This document shows positions 9,601 through 17,292 of a stretch of 61,752 nt of DNA, in pieces. A model generated the notes under the pieces. The model searched no databases and was not told the origin of the DNA. It saw only the letters and a list, made by a program, of their open reading frames with translations. The stretch is from Ignavibacteriales bacterium. Its GTDB lineage: Bacteria; Bacteroidota; Ignavibacteria; Ignavibacteriales; Melioribacteraceae. The translations under genes and the position numbers were made by a program. The stretch covers positions 1 through 61,752 of the forward strand of contig JAIOYW010000021.1 of NCBI GenBank assembly GCA_021740915.1. The letters are read 5' to 3'. Positions within the stretch are counted from its first letter, which is position 1. Each line of letters opens with the position of its first letter.

Positions 9601-11832
9601 CACATAAGCCGCACCGGAGAATTGTCCATCACTCTTCGCTCCGATAACGGCATAATCGCCTGATATGACAACTGAGGACCCAAATAAAACACCTCCTACC
9701 GCGTCAGAAGCGGTAAGTTTTGCAACCTGTTGCCAGCCATTCAATCCACTGCCGCCAATACTTTTAAACAAATATGCGGCACCGGCATTATTTCCAAATT
9801 CATCTTCAAAGCTGGCGCCAACAATAGCATAATTACCTGAAATTGAGACGGATGATCCAAATATATCCCCTGCCTGAGCATCAAGAGGAGTAAGTTTTTG
9901 GATTTCGCCCCAGTTATCTGTACCACCCTGATTACGATAGAATAAATATGCTGCTCCTGCATAAGTCCCTCCGGTATTTTCTAACTCAGCGCCGACAATT
10001 GCAAAATCGCCGGAGATTGAGACGGCTGTTCCAAAATTATCTCCTGCCTGAGCATCGAATGAAGTAAGTTTTTTTACTTCACCCCAGTTATTAATACCTC
10101 CCTGAATGCGGTCAAATATATAAGCCGCACCGGCGTTAACCCCGGCCCCATTATTGTCTTCGGGAGCACCAATAATGGCAAAATCGCCGAAAATTGATAC
10201 AGATCTGCCAAATTTATCAGATTCCTGAGCATCAGAAGCAACTATTTTTTTTAATTCTTCAAACTGGTACCCTGCTGTTGTTTCATTATACTGAAAACCA
10301 TTTACAAGAGTATCTCTCAGACCATCGCTGTTTTCAACAATAACATCAACCAAACCTGCGGAACCTGCAGGAGTAGTAAAAATTATCTGAGTATCGTTCC
10401 AGCCCGCAGTTGAAAAAGCATTAGCACCTCCAATCAAAACAGTGCCCTGCGTACCACCAAAATTTGAACCATAGATGGTTACTTCGGTACCGCCGGAACT
10501 GCTGCCGTAATTCGGGCTGACGGATGTGATTACGGGATAGTTATCCGGCAAAGACTTCTGAAACATATAAGCCGCACCGGCATTGTTTCCGCCCGCATCT
10601 TCATCAGGAGCGCCTGCAATAACAAAATCACCTGAAACAGAAACCGAAGTGCCAAAATGATCCGATGCCTGTGCATCAGATGCACTGATTTTTGAAACTT
10701 CGCCCCAGTTGTCAGCTCCGCCCTGATTGCGGGAATAAACATAAGCTGCGCCGACATCTGATTTATAAGGTGAGCCGACAACGATATAATCACCGGAAAG
10801 AGAAACCGAAGTGCCGAATTCACTATTACCGGATGCATCAGAAGCAGATATTTTTTTTACCTCACCCCAGTTATCTGTGCCCCCGCTATTGCGGTAGTAA
10901 ACATACGCTGCGCCTGCATCAGTACCGGCGGCGTTATCCCTGCGTGCCCCTACAATTGCGAAACCAGCTTCAAGAGCGACTGAATAACCAAACTGTGCAA
11001 GGTCTGTTTGTCCGTGACCGTAAAGCGTTTTAATAAGTCCCCAGTTATTGCTCCCGCCTTCATTACGGTAGAAAACATAAGCAATTCCATTATCCGCAAG
11101 TGTGGTGTTGTGATAGGGAGCACCGACAAGAAGATAATCATCGGATATTGCACTTGCAAAACCAAAAAAGCCCTGGGTTTGCGGTGCCGGATTTGTAATT
11201 TTTTTTACCTGACCCCAGTTATCGGTTCCCCCTTCGTTGCGTTTAAAAATATAAACTGCCCCTGCACTGCTTCCACCCGTATCATCACCTGTGGCACCCA
11301 CAACGGCATATTCGCCTGAGATAGAAACCTTTCCAAAATAATGATCATATTGAGCATCGGAAGCAATAATTTTTTTAACCTGGCCCCAATTATTCTCTCC
11401 TCCCTGATTCCGGTAAAAAATATATGCCGCACCTCTGCCGGAACCATTAGGGGGATTATAACCATCACCTTGAGCACCGACAATTGCATAATCACCGGAG
11501 ATACTTACAGTACCGCCGAAAAAACTGAACGGCGCGCCATCGGAGGCAGTCAATTTTTTGACTTCGCCCCAGTTATTCGTGCCTCCCTGGTTGCGGTATA
11601 ATATATAAGCTGCGCCATTGTATCCCTGAATAAAATCGTCACCTGGTGACCCGACGATGGCAAAATCGCCCGAAACGGAGACCGAATTTCCAAACCTCAC
11701 TTTGGCTTGTGCATCAGAGGCGAGCATTTTTTTTATTTCCAGGAAATTATAATCCTGGGCGAACAGTACACTATTCGAAAAGTATATTCCAATGAATAAC
11801 AGTGCTAATACTGTATTTTGTAAACGGTTCAT
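652..11832 (-). CDS. Giant secreted FG-GAP / IPT-TIG multi-propeller protein with T9SS sorting domain
   Basis: A 3,726-residue exported surface or secreted protein, probably adhesive or structural; its ligand cannot be predicted. The ATG at 11832 is chosen because a GGAG lies just upstream and a signal peptide ending near LFAQ follows. The body has 49 FG-GAP-type repeats (about 55-60 residues, pattern SDAQxxDxFGxSVSISGDY) in seven blocks of exactly seven. Six IPT/TIG domains (PNxGSxSGGTEVTI) separate the blocks, near 10.4, 8.9, 7.45, 5.99, 4.5 and 3.0 kb. Seven FG-GAP repeats make one integrin-alpha-like propeller, so seven propellers are inferred. A tandem GWNxIS...GYWxK module (about 1300-1710) precedes the C-terminal sorting domain (QNYPNPFNPSTTIKF, ending KKMMLLK). 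Blocks 4 and 5 lack the RNQGGxNNWG linker found in the others. T9SS export is inferred from the sorting domain; no secretion machinery is encoded here. Confidence 0.93.
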   Translation of the reverse strand: MNRLQNTVLALLFIGIYFSNSVLFAQDYNFLEIKKMLASDAQAKVRFGNSVSVSGDFAIVGSPGDDFIQGYNGAAYILYRNQGGTNNWGEVKKLTASDGAPFSFFGGTVSISGDYAIVGAQGDGYNPPNGSGRGAAYIFYRNQGGENNWGQVKKIIASDAQYDHYFGKVSISGEYAVVGATGDDTGGSSAGAVYIFKRNEGGTDNWGQVKKITNPAPQTQGFFGFASAISDDYLLVGAPYHNTTLADNGIAYVFYRNEGGSNNWGLIKTLYGHGQTDLAQFGYSVALEAGFAIVGARRDNAAGTDAGAAYVYYRNSGGTDNWGEVKKISASDASGNSEFGTSVSLSGDYIVVGSPYKSDVGAAYVYSRNQGGADNWGEVSKISASDAQASDHFGTSVSVSGDFVIAGAPDEDAGGNNAGAAYMFQKSLPDNYPVITSVSPNYGSSSGGTEVTIYGSNFGGTQGTVLIGGANAFSTAGWNDTQIIFTTPAGSAGLVDVIVENSDGLRDTLVNGFQYNETTAGYQFEELKKIVASDAQESDKFGRSVSIFGDFAIIGAPEDNNGAGVNAGAAYIFDRIQGGINNWGEVKKLTSFDAQAGDNFGTAVSISGDFAIVGAELENTGGTYAGAAYLFYRNQGGTDNWGEIQKLTPLDAQAGDIFGSSVSISGNYAIVGASFEDEFGNNAGAAYLFKSIGGSGLNGWQQVAKLTASDAVGGVLFGSSVVISGDYAVIGAKSDGQFSGAAYVFYRNQGGADNWGEVKKLTASDVSDYSNFGNSVSLSGDYAIVGALSNDALGNDAGAAYVFYRNQGGDNNWGEVKKLTASDAEELDYFGESVSISGDYAVVGANGEDAGLSDAGAAYVFYRNQGGDNNWGEINKLTASDPQQSAYFGFSAAISGDYLLVGADGVDDPIAGTEAGAAYIFTKNEFVAGNYPEISSIAPNSGSQSGSTEVTLNGTNFGDLQGNILFGGVPALVVSGWNGTTIVCKTPAGITGAVDVVVENSDGLKDTLINGFTYIETTAGYRFQEIKKMLTSHQAPGNKFGYDVSVSGDYALVGSFNETSSSTLYQEVTVLYRNQGGENNWGQVKIINGTGVQQNDEFGVRVALWGDYAIVSAPGDDDAGTNAGAVYIFYRNQGGENNWGEVKKITSSDAQASDAFGYSVSISDEYAIVGSYAESNYKGAAYIYQRDKGGANNWGEVKKIIGSDSQTIGMFGSVTISGSYAVVGANGALGTGSGAAYIFNRDQGGNNNWGEVKKITNSDAQSGDFFGSTVSLSGNHLVVGAYGKSSYQGAAYMFYRNAGGDNNWGEVKKLTASDAQTNYRFGYSVSLSGDNAVVGSVVNSSTILDPGSAYFFNRNLGGINNWGEVNKITASDGTAGDKFGTSVSISGNYALIGAPDKDSPSWNDVGSVYIFENMEYIAINIPEIISITPNTGSQSGGTEVTISGTNFGDTKSTVLFGGVPSVNFVSWNSAEIICTTPAGIKGNVDIIVQNDEGYRDTLVNGFEYIETTSGYEFKEIQRLLASDAQGDDEFGFSVSISGDDAIVGAHLEDAGGSDAGAAYIYKRDQNGIWNQVTKLTASDSEAGDNYGFSVSISGNYAIVGAYTEDTGGNNAGAAYVYKRSENGTWSQATKLIASDAQADDAFGAKVSISGNYALVTSVFEDAGGTNAGAAYVYTPDESGNWAEVNKLTASDPAASDQFGSSAAISGDYLIVGASTKFTLGPSAGAAYIFKRDASGNWSQTAKLTASDGETGDQFGGSVAISGEYAIISAVFEDAAGSNAGAAYIFKRNENGAWLQVDKITASDAQAGDEFGSTVSISGDYAIVGVYKEDAAGNDAGAAYVYNRQSGGNWTEVKKLTASDAQASSFFGFSVAISGDYALVGAQWADAGANNAGAAYMFRNQAPPEILPSIASITPNSGSQSGGTEVTISGANFGDVKGSVLIGGVPSVNVTSWSSTQIVCKTPAGVTGSVDVIVEDKQGKRDTLVNGFEYIETTSGYEFQEIQRLLAADAQGDDEFGFSVSISGDDAIVGAHLEDAAGSDAGAAYIYKRDQNGTWNQVTKLTASDLEAGDNYGFSVSISGNYAIVGAYTEDTGGNNAGAAYVYKRSENGTWSEVNKLIASDAQADDAFGAKVSISGNYALVTSVFEDAGGSNAGAAYVYTPDVNGNWIEVTKLTASGAQANDFFGSSGAISGDHVIVGASKKDVAGAGSDAGAAYIFQRAADGNWTQTAMLTASDAQSGDNLGTSVSISGDYAIASAVYEDAAGTDAGASYIFKRNENGVWSEVSKITASDAQAGDEFGTSVSISGDYAIVGVYKEDAGGNDAGAAYIYKQGENGVWSEVNKLTASDAQPNSFFGYSVSVSGDYALVGAQWADAGGTNAGAVYIFRNEPLPGASPVITSISPNTGSHSGGTEVTIKGMNFADVQGMVLFGGVPAFNFTNWKDTLIVCRTPPMSAGVVDIIVVNSEGAGDTLVNGFEFIETTAGNYFEEVQKVLASDAQAGDNFGAAISVFGNTAIVGAPYENGDVGAAYLYLRNQNTENEWTQVKKLTASSPQLAAYFGNSVHISGDFAVVGSPYEDAGGNNTGAAYLYYRNQGGVNNWGEVKKITASDAQADDNLGASVSLSGDYLIVSADGEDTFGSNSGAAYLYYRNQGGDNNWGEVKKITAFDAQSNANFGISVSLSGEYAVVGAFRESSGGNQAGAAYLFYRNEGGVNNWGQIKKLAASDAQSGDLFGRSVSITGEYAVIGALGEAAGGSYAGAAYLYSRHKGGVNNWGEVKKITASDAQGNDYFGGSVSISGDYIVVGASGEDGTIFDNGAAYIYYRNTGGSENWGEILKITASDVQWADKFGSAVSISGDYVIVGSPEHDAGGSNAGAAYIFVNQALPVVYPSISSVSPNSGSSNGGTEVTISGTSFGDLQGAVLFGGIPAVNFTNWSDAQIICKAPAGNTGMIDIIVETSGGLRDTLVNGFNYIDTTAGYQFQEIQKLSASNAMPGDGFGSSVSISGNNAIFGDPYDDDGGSFVGTAYVFSRSSGRDNNWTEQKILIASNEQPGALFGYSVSLSGDYAVVGAPYENAGSAGAGAVYLFYRNQGGENNWGEVKKLTASTPGEGANFGLSVFISGDYLIVGAPHEDAGVIDAGASYLFYRNQGGENNWGEVEKMTASDLQGDHNFGVSVAISGDYAIVGAEGNFNINGGAYIFYRNQGGENNWGEVKKITASDAQLRDYFGHSVSLSGYYAVIGAIGKSFNSGAAYIFYRDQGGENNWGEVTKITASDAQENVFFGTSVSLSGNYVLVGTPNENENGEYAGAAYLFERNAGRENVWGEIMKITPSDASGNYQFGTSVSVSGGKIVIGASHAGGTGAVYAYEKMPVTGNSSIISVTGGWNIISVPLLTSDMSIASIFENAISPAYAFNNGYTTVTQAVNGEGYWLKYGSEESITVQGDVPAGGINVDAGWNIIGPFNQSVLVADLTTVPAGIIASQFYGFNSGYQAATELQPGKGYWIKASQAGVINLNQVISKKSTNALFSVQGEKSKIEITDAKGNIQTLYIVDETKSSYELPPLPPLGIFDVRYNDNSFATSNTSSVVTIKDAAYPVRISVTGTDLKISSPLNGINLIVRDGKSISISESSITSINVTSLEIPTEFVLEQNYPNPFNPSTTIKFGLPETAPVKLNIYNSVGEKILTLVDRELEAGFHEFQFSERVASGIYFYQIITPNYNKTKKMMLLK
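4396..7315 (-). repeat. Tandem duplication of one propeller + TIG unit inside the giant gene
   Basis: The DNA for propeller 4 plus its TIG domain and for propeller 5 plus its TIG domain is closely similar, offset by 1,455 bp (485 codons). For example, the segment beginning at 5521 matches that at 6976 with scattered third-position changes. These two units also share the short KRxxNGxW blade linker. This is the youngest-looking duplication in the gene. Confidence 0.75.
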
Positions 11833-12730
11833 AAAAACTCCAAAATATTTGTGATGAGAGTTTGATTTTGACCGAATTGAATTTTTTGGAAGGCACACGA
11901 AGTAAAAATTAAATCCTAAATCAATTTAAATAAGATATGATGTCCTGTCAAGTATTTTGGTCGATTTATTTTTTTATAAATATTAAAATGTTCTCTATCA
12001 TTTTTTAAAATATCCTCAGATGAAAATAATTATGTAAATCCTTGTAATTGAATGCGTCAAACATATGATAACATCACATTTACCTGAAATGCATCTTTAG
12101 TTACAAATCCCCTGTATTGTGGCGGATCACGTTGTATTAACTGGTAACATGCTGTTTAGAGGAAAGATGAAAGAAGAAGAATGTTTTAAAGAAATAAAAT
12201 CATTCGCAGACCCGGACCTGACTTTTTTTTTGATTTAATATTTCTATAAAATAGGATATTTAGTCTGCTTTTCAGCTGATACATTTACCTGAAATTTTCC
12301 ATAAAAGCAGAGAAAAATTAAGCAGCCTTATCACCTGAAGATTAAATATTATCCATGGAATAATGCAGAATTACCAATATAAGCTGCTAAATGTGTACTC
12401 TTCCATTAATTCAATTTTCGGTTGTCCGACTTTAATTAATTTGTAATATTTCTTATTCGGGCAAGAGTTTGAACGGCTGCATACAGATTTATGACTTTGG
12501 AAAATTATTCCGGGAAAACAGAGTGTAAACAATCCGGCTGGATTTAGAGGGAGTTTTTTGCTTTCAGTTTGAGCTGGATTTAAATTCGGAGATGTTACAA
12601 GACGTTAGGAGGGGGAAGAGACATAAGGCTCCGGCTGAAGGCATCAACTTTCATATGCAGATCAATCGTATAAAACTAAAAAGGCTGCCCCCTTTTGGGA
12701 GACAGCCTTTAGAGGAGCTATGAAGAATTT
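11833..12730. other. AT-rich intergenic region, about 900 bp, no gene seen
   Basis: This lies between two minus-strand T9SS cargo genes. It should hold the promoter of the giant gene (right of 11832) and holds the terminator of the upstream gene (12680-12710). No RNA gene, hairpin-family repeat or convincing open frame is seen. I cannot place a promoter with confidence. Confidence 0.5.
12680..12710 (-). terminator. Rho-independent terminator of the SdrD_B/anchor-A gene
   Basis: On the minus strand, AAAGGCTGTCTCCC and its near-complement GGGGGCAGCCTTT form a stem around an AAAA loop, followed by TTTTAG. It sits 20 bp past the stop codon of the gene ending at 12731. Confidence 0.85.
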
Positions 12731-15700
12731 TTACTTGAGAAGCATCATCTTTTTGGTGATTGAAACGTTCTTTCCAGCAAACCTGTAAATATATACACCT
12801 GATGAAAGTCCGCTTGCATCGAATGTGAAAGTATATGTACCAGGTGTGAACTGATCATTTGCAAGAACTCTTACTTCCTGACCGAGAATATTATATATTG
12901 TCAGTGAATAAATTCCATCAGCAGGAATACTGAACTGAATCCTGGTTGTCGGGTTGAATGGATTAGGATAGTTCTGAGCTAATTCGAATTCTGTCGGAAT
13001 TTCTGTGATTTCGGTTACCAAACCGGTGACAAGATCCTGTTTGAACAGTTTTCCGTCCCTTGTACCTGCATAGATCATTCCGTCGTTTCCGTTATACATT
13101 ACTGAGCTTACACCGTAACCGCCCATACCGTATGGCTGCCAGTTGAAGGTTTTGTTGGTGAAGTTTATCATATAAACTCCGCCTGCCCATGTACTGACAT
13201 ATACATTATCCGAAGGATCAACCGAGACAGAATAAACGAACGGAGCGTTTAATCCGGCATTAAGATTCTGCCAGGTATTTCCGAGATCGAATGATGCATA
13301 AACACCACCGCCATAAGTCGCTGCTATCAGTTTATCATCTGAGGTAACATCAAGCGCCCAGATATGATCGTAGCCGACATTCAGACGTGTCCAGGAATTA
13401 GGTTCATATTTGTAAACTCCGCCGCCCATAGTGCCTGCATAAAGGTTACCCTGAGAATCTGCAGTAAGAGCATGAACAGCAAGTGTGGTAAGGCCGTCAT
13501 TCATTGAAAGTAAAGTGTCTGTACCGAAATTATATCTGTAAACTCCCAGGCCCCAGGTGCCAACATAAAGCTTATTACCTACTTTTGCCAAAGCCCTTAC
13601 GTCTGTTCCGGCAAGTCTCTGAGTCCAGGTAGTCTGTGCATTATTCGATCTGAAAAGACCCTGCTCGGTGCCGATAAATACTTTACCGTCATCCTGAACA
13701 ATGATATCCCAGATCCAGCCTACATTCATTCCCTCATTAATAAGGGTCCTTTCGTTATTCGGATTGATTTTGTAAACATTTCCGCCTACTGTACCGATAT
13801 AACTGTTTCCATAAATATCATAAGTCATTGACCAGACCATTTCGCCGGGCTCAAAGTTACCAACAAGCTGCCAGTTATTATTCTGACCGTTACCATTTCC
13901 ATTTCCATTACCCGGATCGTTTGAACTGACCGTCAAGCTTACAGAAGAGGAATTGTTCGCAGCATTAACGTCATCCTGATCAACATGAATAAGTGCAGCA
14001 GTATTAACAACACCCTGATCAACCGGAATATTTCCGACGAAAGGTGAGTTGTTGAACTGAGCCTGTCCCGTTACGGATTTGGCGATCATCTGACCGTTCT
14101 GCTGTCCTGAAATAAAATGAACATGTGCTTTCGGCGCAAGGATAGAACCTTCAACAGCAATGCTGAATATCTGAACATCTGTTGCATCAACGAAGTTATA
14201 AATAACCTGCTGCCTCGAAGTGCCCAGAACCTGCAGTCCGCCTGACCATGTCAGGTTGTTGCCGTAAAGATTCACTACTGCAACCGATCCGTTAGGAGCG
14301 CTTACAATTTTGGTATGAGTTGTATTAAAATCTGTATCACTTACGTTAAATACGTTGATTATCGGATCCGTTCCGATTAGGTTCAGCTGACCTTCCGTAA
14401 CTGTTACGGAGCCATTTCCCTGCAGAGCGGCAAGCTGAGATGAAAGAGAATTAGCCTGTATTTCAGCAGCTTCAAAATCAATAGGATTGGCTTTGAGAAT
14501 ATCGCCGTCCACATGGTATGGATTGACGCTTATACTATCGCCATAAATGACGTTGCCATAAATTCTTCCGGTAACAAAATTGAGGTAACCGCCTACAATC
14601 AGAACATCCTCGTATTGATTGCCGTGAACGATTTTATCGCCTACGCTATAGTTCGAAAGGTAAACATTTCCGCCTACCGCCATTTTACCTTCGGTATCTG
14701 AAGAAGGCTGTGAAAGGCTGTCAAAAACAAAAACGTTATAAGGAGCCGCAATTCCGAGATCAACAAGGGTTGCGTTTGCAAAATCAACATCCACTGTTGT
14801 TGTAATAGTAAGAGTTGCACTTGCGCCGGCAGCCAAAGTGCCGATGTTCCAAATGCCTGTGGCGTCGTTATAATTTGCTGAAGATGAAGACACATAAATA
14901 AGACTTGCGGGCAGAATATCTCCCACTCTTACGTTTGTGGCTTCGGAGTTACCGATATTAGTAGCAGTAATTGTAAATGTAACTGTTGCGCCATCCTGAA
15001 CATTCAGACTTGAAGCTGTTTTAACAACCTGTATATCTACCTCTCCCACGGGTGTTAAGAATATACCTGCATCCCAACTGTTATCAGTTTCACCAGGATC
15101 AAGAACGGTGCAGACAGTGTATCCCGTAGCGGGGGAAACATCTGAATCAAGTGCATCGTCGCCTGAATTCTGCGAGGTGAAAGAATAACCGAGAGGCAGT
15201 GTGAATTTCAGCTTATATTCGCCGGGCACTATGTCGATAAATCCATAGATACCTGAAGCATCGGTCGCGGTCATTGCAAGGAATTGATTATTGCATGTGA
15301 ATAATTCCACGATTACATTATTAACTCCCGGCTCGCCATTATCCTGGATGCCGTTCATATTTACGTCGTTCCATACTTTATTACCGATAGATGCTTTCAG
15401 CGCCGGGGCAATGAATACAATACCGGCATCCCAGCTCATATCGTTCTCGCCGGGTACTAATGTCGTAACTGCAGTGTAACCGGTTGCAGGATTAACATCG
15501 GAATCAACATTATCATTGTTGCCTGCATCCTGAGTTGTGAAATTATAATTTTCCGGCAGTGTGAATTTCACTTTATAATCTCCCGGAGTAAGATTATCGA
15601 ATAAATAAGCACCGTTGGCGCCTGTTGTGGTTGTTCCCTGAAGCTGGTTAAAACCGTTATAAAGTTCAACCGTAACATCGGCAACACCGGATTCGCCATT

Positions 15701-16687
15701 GTCCTGAATACCGTCATTATTTGTATCGTTCCATACAAAGTTTCCGATGGAAGCTACATTTGGCACAAAACCGGCATCCCATGAAAGGTCATTTTCTCCG
15801 TTGGATAATTGGGTGCATACTGTCTTACCGGTTGTCTGGTCAGCGTCGGAATCAACGTCATTGTTATTTCCGGCATCTTTGACAGTAAAAGAATAACCGT
15901 TCGGGGCAACAAACTGCGTCTTAAAATCACCAGGAGTAAGACCGGTAAAGGAATACTCACCGTTTGCATTGGTAGTGGTAGTTGCAATCTGATTATTATT
16001 ACAATCGAGTAGATTAACGACTACGCCCTGTAAACCGCGCTCGCCATTATCCTGAATACCATTTGCGTTTTCATCTTCCCATACTTTGTTTCCGATGGAT
16101 GCCAACTGAACCTGATCGCAGGTAAGATCGCCGGCATTGGTATTGCCTTCGTGGAAATTAAGATTGATATCATCAGCGCCGCCGGTGATATCGGATATAC
16201 TGTAACCGTTCAGCGGACCGCCAAACAAAGCAGCTTGAGCAAAAGCCATAAATTCGTTGACAGTCATGCCATCGAAAATTCCACCGTCAAAAATCAGGTT
16301 GCCAAGGGGAACGGGGTTTGTCCGTGTAACACCCGCGGCATCCATGGCTACGTTTATAGTCATCGCAACAATCTGCGAGGCAAAATTTCCGAGTTTGTTT
16401 GTAGGATTGACTATGTTTCCAGACAGGATACTCGAACCTCCTCCTGCTGAAAAATCCCACACCGCCTGAGCGCTGGTAAAAGTAAGCGAGCCATTTGGTC
16501 CGCTGATTACCACACCATTCGGGAAAACCGCATTAAAATTAGCGGCAAGCACCTGTGCCTGGGATGAATTTGATGAACCGAGCCATCCTCCCTGTGAATA
16601 AGTTGCGTAGCCGCTTAGATCACAATTCTGGGCATGCAGGGTAGCTGCAAAGAACAGAATCGCAAACAATCTGGCTAAATTATTCAT
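12731..16687 (-). CDS. T9SS cargo protein: SdrD_B x3, DUF11, choice-of-anchor A, beta-propeller
   Basis: A 1,318-residue exported protein, probably a surface adhesin or matrix component. The ATG at 16687 follows a GGAG and starts a signal peptide ending near LHAQ. Domain order: an unrecognised N-terminal domain; three SdrD_B-like domains, each opening ASIGNxVWxDxNxxGIQDNGE (Ca-binding-type acidic loop); one DUF11 domain (VVKTASSLNVQDGATVTF); a choice-of-anchor A domain (NVFVFDSLSQPSSDTEGKMAVGG); a Gly/Asn-rich linker; a propeller of GTxGGGVYK-type blades; and a T9SS sorting domain (QNYPNPFNPTTRIQF, ending KKMMLLK). The neighbour ending at 17293 is a paralogue from DUF11 onward but has a different head. 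Domain names are family recognition; the adhesive role is inference. Confidence 0.9.
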   Translation of the reverse strand: MNNLARLFAILFFAATLHAQNCDLSGYATYSQGGWLGSSNSSQAQVLAANFNAVFPNGVVISGPNGSLTFTSAQAVWDFSAGGGSSILSGNIVNPTNKLGNFASQIVAMTINVAMDAAGVTRTNPVPLGNLIFDGGIFDGMTVNEFMAFAQAALFGGPLNGYSISDITGGADDINLNFHEGNTNAGDLTCDQVQLASIGNKVWEDENANGIQDNGERGLQGVVVNLLDCNNNQIATTTTNANGEYSFTGLTPGDFKTQFVAPNGYSFTVKDAGNNNDVDSDADQTTGKTVCTQLSNGENDLSWDAGFVPNVASIGNFVWNDTNNDGIQDNGESGVADVTVELYNGFNQLQGTTTTGANGAYLFDNLTPGDYKVKFTLPENYNFTTQDAGNNDNVDSDVNPATGYTAVTTLVPGENDMSWDAGIVFIAPALKASIGNKVWNDVNMNGIQDNGEPGVNNVIVELFTCNNQFLAMTATDASGIYGFIDIVPGEYKLKFTLPLGYSFTSQNSGDDALDSDVSPATGYTVCTVLDPGETDNSWDAGIFLTPVGEVDIQVVKTASSLNVQDGATVTFTITATNIGNSEATNVRVGDILPASLIYVSSSSANYNDATGIWNIGTLAAGASATLTITTTVDVDFANATLVDLGIAAPYNVFVFDSLSQPSSDTEGKMAVGGNVYLSNYSVGDKIVHGNQYEDVLIVGGYLNFVTGRIYGNVIYGDSISVNPYHVDGDILKANPIDFEAAEIQANSLSSQLAALQGNGSVTVTEGQLNLIGTDPIINVFNVSDTDFNTTHTKIVSAPNGSVAVVNLYGNNLTWSGGLQVLGTSRQQVIYNFVDATDVQIFSIAVEGSILAPKAHVHFISGQQNGQMIAKSVTGQAQFNNSPFVGNIPVDQGVVNTAALIHVDQDDVNAANNSSSVSLTVSSNDPGNGNGNGNGQNNNWQLVGNFEPGEMVWSMTYDIYGNSYIGTVGGNVYKINPNNERTLINEGMNVGWIWDIIVQDDGKVFIGTEQGLFRSNNAQTTWTQRLAGTDVRALAKVGNKLYVGTWGLGVYRYNFGTDTLLSMNDGLTTLAVHALTADSQGNLYAGTMGGGVYKYEPNSWTRLNVGYDHIWALDVTSDDKLIAATYGGGVYASFDLGNTWQNLNAGLNAPFVYSVSVDPSDNVYVSTWAGGVYMINFTNKTFNWQPYGMGGYGVSSVMYNGNDGMIYAGTRDGKLFKQDLVTGLVTEITEIPTEFELAQNYPNPFNPTTRIQFSIPADGIYSLTIYNILGQEVRVLANDQFTPGTYTFTFDASGLSSGVYIYRFAGKNVSITKKMMLLK

Positions 16688-17292
16688 AATAACTCCATTT
16701 ATTAAAATTTTAACGCGTCCGCTGTCAAAAAAGGATTTTGGACTCATCCCTAAATTAGATCACTCACCTTTGTTTTCGGAAATATTTCGATGAAAGGACG
16801 TATTTCCCCGATGAATATTTCATAACGGACGTTTAATGAGATAAGGAGAGCGATAGCGGACAATTATATATATATAATATATGTCATAGAAATTCTGTAA
16901 ACAAGTAATAAGCTAAATAATTAGTAATAAATACAGGTAAATTTTACCAATTATAAGAAATATTTTAAATTATTTCACTTCAGGCAGTAATAACGCGCAG
17001 AGTCAGCCCCGTTCTGTTCATTCATTATTATGTTTAAACTTAGAGTACAGCCGACTGATATATACTTGTTAAATAAGTTTAAGCAGGCGGGTTATTTCTT
17101 CTTTTGCAAATAAATATCCGATAGATGAATCATCGGATACTCTCCGGAACCCCTGTGTCAATTCTGTCCTGGTTAGTATAATTGTCAGGGATTATAAATG
17201 TTATTATCAGCGGGCTAATTATGTATCGGGAAAAAAGCGAAAAAAAAAGCTGCCCTTTGGGGGCAGCTTTTCTAAAGAGGAATAAGGAAGAA
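16688..17292. other. Intergenic region, about 600 bp
   Basis: It separates the two paralogous T9SS cargo genes. It contains an alternating TA tract near 16866-16880, AT-rich sequence likely to include the promoter of the gene starting at 16687, and the terminator at 17246-17272. No gene or repeat-family hairpin is seen. Confidence 0.5.
17246..17272 (-). terminator. Rho-independent terminator of the thioester/anchor-A gene
   Basis: On the minus strand the stem AAGCTGCC(CCC)/GGGCAGCTT with an AAA loop is followed by a run of eight T. It is 20 bp past the stop codon at 17293. Shape and sequence resemble the terminator at 12680-12710. Confidence 0.88.

Noticed and set aside
652-11832. The giant gene as an assembly artefact of collapsed or expanded repeats
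   Set aside because: Apart from units 4 and 5, the copies are well diverged and the frame is intact throughout. Only the 4/5 pair needs read-level checking.
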